Both the position numbers and the translations under genes were made by a program. This document shows, piece after piece, positions 60,765 through 64,000 of a DNA stretch of 64,000 bases (positions are counted from its first letter, which is position 1; the number at the start of each line of letters is the position of its first letter). The notes under the pieces are model-generated. The model saw only the letters and a list, made by a program, of their open reading frames with translations. It did not search any database and had not been told where the DNA came from. The stretch comes from Candidatus Chloroploca mongolica. GTDB taxonomy: Bacteria; Chloroflexota; Chloroflexia; Chloroflexales; Chloroflexaceae. The stretch lies in the NCBI RefSeq assembly GCF_004762035.2, contig NZ_SIJK02000004.1, positions 1-64,000 on the forward strand, in the 5' to 3' direction.

Positions 60765-61146
60765 GATCAACCCCTTCCCGTTCAACGATTGTCCAAATAG
60801 CGGGTGGACATAACTCGGGATCAACCAGATCGACGACGATCTGATTGTCGAGGAACAAAACGTCTGCCAGCGCATCCCAGTAATGCTCAACCGCCAATCC
60901 TTCCACAGCCAGATCAACGTCCGACTGACGATGAAACTGATCGGGGGCGAGAAGCGACCCAAAGACGCGCACGCGTGTGACGCCATATTTTTGTCGTAAC
61001 AGGTGTGCAGCCTCGTGGGCGACTTCCCATGCTCGCTCGATGCGCGTACTCAAGCGGGGGCGCTGTTGGGTCGCTGCCCGACGCAACCATCGGACGTGTT
61101 GTTCATGAAGTGTGTTTGGTACAGGTGGCTCAGTGGATGCAGCCAT
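60736..61146 (-). CDS. MNT-domain nucleotidyltransferase antitoxin (MntA-like)
   Basis: A 136-residue protein with the minimal nucleotidyltransferase motif VFGSLLAPDQFHRQSDVDLAV (GS...DXD). In known type VII pairs this enzyme silences its HEPN partner by AMP transfer to the tyrosine near the active site. The ATG at 61146 has AGGAG nine bases upstream. It overlaps the HEPN gene, as usual for these pairs. The N-terminal 50 residues are helical and Arg-rich. Confidence 0.82.
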   Translation of the reverse strand: MAASTEPPVPNTLHEQHVRWLRRAATQQRPRLSTRIERAWEVAHEAAHLLRQKYGVTRVRVFGSLLAPDQFHRQSDVDLAVEGLAVEHYWDALADVLFLDNQIVVDLVDPELCPPAIWTIVEREGVDLERQPARTS

Positions 61147-61169
61147 CAATGCATGCTCCTCGTGATCGT

Positions 61170-61538
61170 TCAGAAGCCCGCACGGTTCGTCTGGACTTTG
61201 CGGTTGTCTTCATCCATCGGGATAGAGACCATTTTACAATATTCCACCCTACCTTCACCATCTCCATCCACGCTATCGTCGGACGCAGGAAGCATTACCT
61301 CTTCCAACCGCATCAGCATCGCGCCGGTCTGTTTGCCATGCCCCCCTGAACCAACCCCCAGGTTGACGTCCGGCTGCGGAATGCCGAGCTCATCAAAGAA
61401 GATCTGCGACATCGCGTGGTCGTAGTGCTGACCCGTATGAACCAGATACTCGTGGTGACCGGCCTCGCGCAGCGCCTTGCTGACCGGCGCGGCTTTGATG
61501 AATTGGGGGCGAGCACCGAGGACGGTGAGGATCTGCAT
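61170..61538 (-). pseudogene. wecB: Truncated wecB copy
   Basis: Begins as wecB (MQILTVLGARPQFIKAAPVS) and is co-linear with the intact gene for about 81 codons, to RLEEV, then continues for about 42 unrelated residues to a stop. All catalytic parts of the enzyme are missing. It sits exactly where wecB would be expected after the flippase gene: an ATG at 61544 overlaps the flippase stop (ATGA). The remaining 130 bases before the MNT gene have no similarity to wecB. Confidence 0.85.
61351..61526. repeat. 176-bp direct repeat, copy 2 (truncated wecB)
   Basis: Second copy of the block at 60086-60261. The bases just outside differ on both sides (different codons around the start and synonymous-looking changes at the other end). 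Confidence 0.85.
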
Positions 61539-61540
61539 AA

Positions 61541-62935
61541 TCATGGATTCACTGATTTCAGTCCGGTGATTTTAGATAAGACAAGCTGTAATTGATGAAA
61601 GATCTGTGCATCATATGCATTGAAAAGAAAAACTTCATGCCAAGCATTTTTACTCAACCGTGCATACATCCAGACCTGAGTAACGCAAGCTACAAGGTAT
61701 GCAATAGTTGTCGCAAGGGCGGCCCCTGTGATGCCCATGCGTGGTATTAAAACAATGTTCCCTACGATATTAATCACCACAACGATAGCCATATTGTACA
61801 TATTTAATTCAGGGCGTCCACGTGATGCCAGATCATTCGCTAAGATTCGTACAAGACTCCAGCTTACAATGCCAGGTAGTAAAAAGAGAAGAGGGTTGAG
61901 CGTTTCTCTATAGGCGGAGCCAAATAGGATCTTAATCAAAAATGGGGCGATAATGGCAAGCGCAATAGCTCCTGCGGTTGTGAAGATGAGCGTCCAACGC
62001 GCAATCAAGGGGGTTAGTTGCTTGCGAACCTCATCATCATTATGGAGTTCTGCCAGGCGCGGGAGCAGTACAGCGCTGATTGACTGTGATAGAAACCATA
62101 ATTTTTCACTGAGTGATAGAGCAATAACATAAACCCCTGTCATTGCTGGATTCAGCATTAAATTAACAAAGAATAAATCTGCTCGGTAATTGATAAAAGT
62201 CAAAATCCCGCTTCCGTGGGCTTTTATGCCATATTTTGCGGCTTGAATTACATATTGTTTGTAATTGATATCTTGTTGTGTCGTTGCCACCTCATCTACA
62301 TCTGATCTCAGATGGTGTTGAACTAATAGATAATGGATTATGACGTTGATAACCTGAACAACAACTATAGCTACGATGACAGCAGTAATTCCTCCTTTAA
62401 ATACAAGGAGTAGCGATACGAATCCAAACATCATGACAGGTGAGGAAATGGTTGCCAGATTATAACGACGAAAATCTTGTACTGCCTGAAGCAGACTCCC
62501 TAGATAAAATTGCAATAACCCTGGTGGAAAGGAGAGTAGCGCTAACCAAAGGAGCAATGCCGGTATTCCCGGAAAGAGAATATCATCATAAAAGAAGATT
62601 AACACGCCCCCGATAAGCATGCCAATACCTGAAAGGCTTATCCATATATAGAGACTAGCCTTAAAAGCAGTATCTGGTGTGACTTCTTGACGTCCTACAT
62701 AATACACATTGGCTGCACCAATACCTAACTCTAATAGGGTCAAGAGAAATGTTGGGAGGAGCAGAGCAATCGCATACTGTCCATTGCCTTCAGGACCAAG
62801 TACACGGGCTATGATGACAACTGTGCCAAGACCAAACAGAAAGCCAAGCAATTGCCGCCCAAGGGTCTGTCCAATATTGCCAGCGATTTTGCCTAGACCC
62901 AGTTGACGTGGTGGCTTGTCTTCTTGGGAAACCAT
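61541..62935 (-). CDS. Wzx-type polysaccharide flippase (MATE/MOP superfamily)
   Basis: A 464-residue membrane protein with twelve to fourteen predicted helices. IAGNIGQTLGRQLLGFLFGLGTV and VLGPEGNGQYAIALLLP at the N-terminus, and ISAVLLPRLAEL in the middle, are typical of oligosaccharide flippases. It would move lipid-linked repeat units across the membrane for the second glycan cluster. The gene is much richer in A/T than region 1. Its stop overlaps the ATG of the truncated wecB. Confidence 0.88.
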   Translation of the reverse strand: MVSQEDKPPRQLGLGKIAGNIGQTLGRQLLGFLFGLGTVVIIARVLGPEGNGQYAIALLLPTFLLTLLELGIGAANVYYVGRQEVTPDTAFKASLYIWISLSGIGMLIGGVLIFFYDDILFPGIPALLLWLALLSFPPGLLQFYLGSLLQAVQDFRRYNLATISSPVMMFGFVSLLLVFKGGITAVIVAIVVVQVINVIIHYLLVQHHLRSDVDEVATTQQDINYKQYVIQAAKYGIKAHGSGILTFINYRADLFFVNLMLNPAMTGVYVIALSLSEKLWFLSQSISAVLLPRLAELHNDDEVRKQLTPLIARWTLIFTTAGAIALAIIAPFLIKILFGSAYRETLNPLLFLLPGIVSWSLVRILANDLASRGRPELNMYNMAIVVVINIVGNIVLIPRMGITGAALATTIAYLVACVTQVWMYARLSKNAWHEVFLFNAYDAQIFHQLQLVLSKITGLKSVNP

Positions 62936-62936
62936 G

Positions 62937-64000
62937 TTATGCTTTCATCTGCACAGGTGTCATATCATCAATGACCTGATGCACGAAGGATGTGTAATTG
63001 CTCTCGGCGTTGAAGTGTTTGATGATCCATTGTCTTGCTGCTTGACGTGTCTGGTTATCTTTATAGTGATCATAGGCACATAAGGCACAGGCTATTTCTT
63101 CTATCGAGGGTTCGGTTGATAATAAACATCCATGTTCTGGTCGTACCAGTTCTGGAATACCACCGACAGTTGGTGCAATGCTTGGAATGCCATGGGCCAT
63201 GGCTTCCATAATCGAAACAGGTATGCCCTCAGACGCGCTTGTATTGATCAGTACATCAATAGAATGTGTTTTGAGATAATGTAATACTTCTTGATTCGCA
63301 AGCTGGCCTACAAATGTGAAGTTGACATTGCTAAGTTTGCCAAGCATCTCTTTGGCATATGCGATCAGTTCGTCTTGAAGATCTCCTGCCCCTATATGAA
63401 CCCAGTCTATGCCTACTTCTTGTCCGATCTGCGTTGATGCAAGCGCCAGAGCATCAATGATGCGATCAATTCGCTTTATAGGTATGCAGAACGCAATAGA
63501 TACAACCTCTATCTTGCCATCTGGTGATGGTGGTGTTACGTCCTGAGCGATGTTGACACCAAGCCGCGCAATGGCAAGGCGATCGTGAGGGATGGCATAT
63601 TCTTTGTTTAGATAAGCATAACTTGCTTGTGAAATGGTAAAAATTTTATCAACTTTATCTCTGAACTGTCTTTTAATGGGCATATAATGTTCTTTTTGAC
63701 GTTCTTGATACACATCTGAACTATGTGCTCGTGTAATGACCTTGTGCAATAGATTTTTCTCTTTTAATAACGCGGCCCCATACGTTCCAATATCAAACCA
63801 GTAGCTATAACAAACTACGGACTCAGCTTCTGTTTTTTTGCGTTTGTGCTTTAAGCTTGTATATATACGGAGAACGGTTCCTGTCATGCGCCAGGCAAGC
63901 AAGATACTATGGAGAGAGCAAGCTCTGTTTTGTTGTAACCAGATAACCTCACGCAGGAAGATTACAGAAAATAGTGCTTGAACAAGCGAAAAGAATTTTC
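62937..64000 (-). CDS. GT4 family glycosyltransferase, 5' end cut by the window
   Basis: The reading frame runs without a stop to the last base of the window, so the true start lies beyond 64000; a TTG at 63900-63902 is only an internal codon. The visible 354 residues include AHSSDVYQERQKEH, IDWVHIGAGDLQDELIAYAK and NTSASEGIPVSIMEAMAHGI (EX7E), with GGIPELV after it, typical of GT4 enzymes of the cap/eps type. Strongly A/T-rich. One base separates its stop from the flippase start region. Confidence 0.88.
   Translation of the reverse strand, partial: KFFSLVQALFSVIFLREVIWLQQNRACSLHSILLAWRMTGTVLRIYTSLKHKRKKTEAESVVCYSYWFDIGTYGAALLKEKNLLHKVITRAHSSDVYQERQKEHYMPIKRQFRDKVDKIFTISQASYAYLNKEYAIPHDRLAIARLGVNIAQDVTPPSPDGKIEVVSIAFCIPIKRIDRIIDALALASTQIGQEVGIDWVHIGAGDLQDELIAYAKEMLGKLSNVNFTFVGQLANQEVLHYLKTHSIDVLINTSASEGIPVSIMEAMAHGIPSIAPTVGGIPELVRPEHGCLLSTEPSIEEIACALCAYDHYKDNQTRQAARQWIIKHFNAESNYTSFVHQVIDDMTPVQMKA

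Noticed and set aside
60764-60986. N-terminal extension of the HEPN protein
   Set aside because: These codons overlap the MNT gene in another frame and give a Ser/Trp-rich sequence unlike HEPN proteins.
1-64000. CRISPR arrays, tRNA or rRNA genes, transposases
   Set aside because: No regularly spaced repeats, no cloverleaf with a GTTCGA arm and no DDE or HUH transposase motifs were recognised by reading.

Overview
This window looks like a chromosomal segment of a Chloroflexota bacterium, most likely in or near the filamentous Chloroflexales. That is inferred from gene content and style: high-GC genes in tightly coupled strings with ATGA/GTGA/TTGA overlaps, a two-subunit glycine decarboxylase, Uma2 and CpXC proteins, several Pro/Thr-rich membrane proteins, and intergenic spaces occupied by long perfect hairpins. 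No rRNA, tRNA, CRISPR array or transposase was recognised.

Region 1 (about 1-16180) is a glycan cluster that works through an ABC exporter: a membrane-anchored beta-rich protein, a Tat lipoprotein polysaccharide deacetylase, an ABC-2 permease carrying a large extracytoplasmic domain of chain-length-regulator layout, its ATPase with a Wzt-type glycan-recognition domain, a 1375-residue methyltransferase/coiled-coil/GT2/GT2/GT4 protein, and further glycosyltransferases and a methyltransferase. Region 2 (16286-22000) holds a class V aminotransferase with an alpha/beta hydrolase, then a three-gene set of unknown role (coiled-coil, pseudo-receiver/CARDB membrane protein, Pro/Thr-rich membrane protein), and a short AT-rich gene resembling a degenerate NYN nuclease. 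Region 3 (22100-26900) is nitrogen assimilation: glnA, a small membrane protein, amt, and a stress-type membrane protein.

Region 4 (26966-33790) has a GT4 coupled to an AceE-like thiamine-diphosphate E1, a soluble NarL-type two-component system and an MFS exporter. Region 5 (33947-40217) has PreP-like protease and uncharacterised membrane and CpXC proteins. Region 6 (40233-45320) is the glycine cleavage operon gcvT-gcvH-gcvPA-[Uma2]-gcvPB, followed by a PlsC acyltransferase and a DhaL-like protein. Region 7 (47074-52742) is ferrous iron uptake: feoA-feoA-feoB(G domain)-feoB(permease)-feoC, with a DtxR-type regulator transcribed divergently and a 14/19 match to the DtxR box lying over a predicted feo promoter. 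A lone DUF2357/PD-(D/E)XK nuclease gene follows feoC.

Region 8 (52727-64000, all minus strand) is a second polysaccharide cluster: GT4 (cut by the window edge), Wzx-type flippase, a truncated wecB copy, an MNT/HEPN toxin-antitoxin pair, an intact wecB, and six genes for glycosyltransferases and a methyltransferase. The 5' end of wecB is present twice, with a 176-nt block identical by eye, on either side of the toxin-antitoxin pair.

The least ordinary features are the permease fusion, the wecB duplication around the toxin-antitoxin pair, the iron operon with separate FeoB halves and an overlapping DtxR box, and the series of long perfect hairpins with three-base loops between genes.
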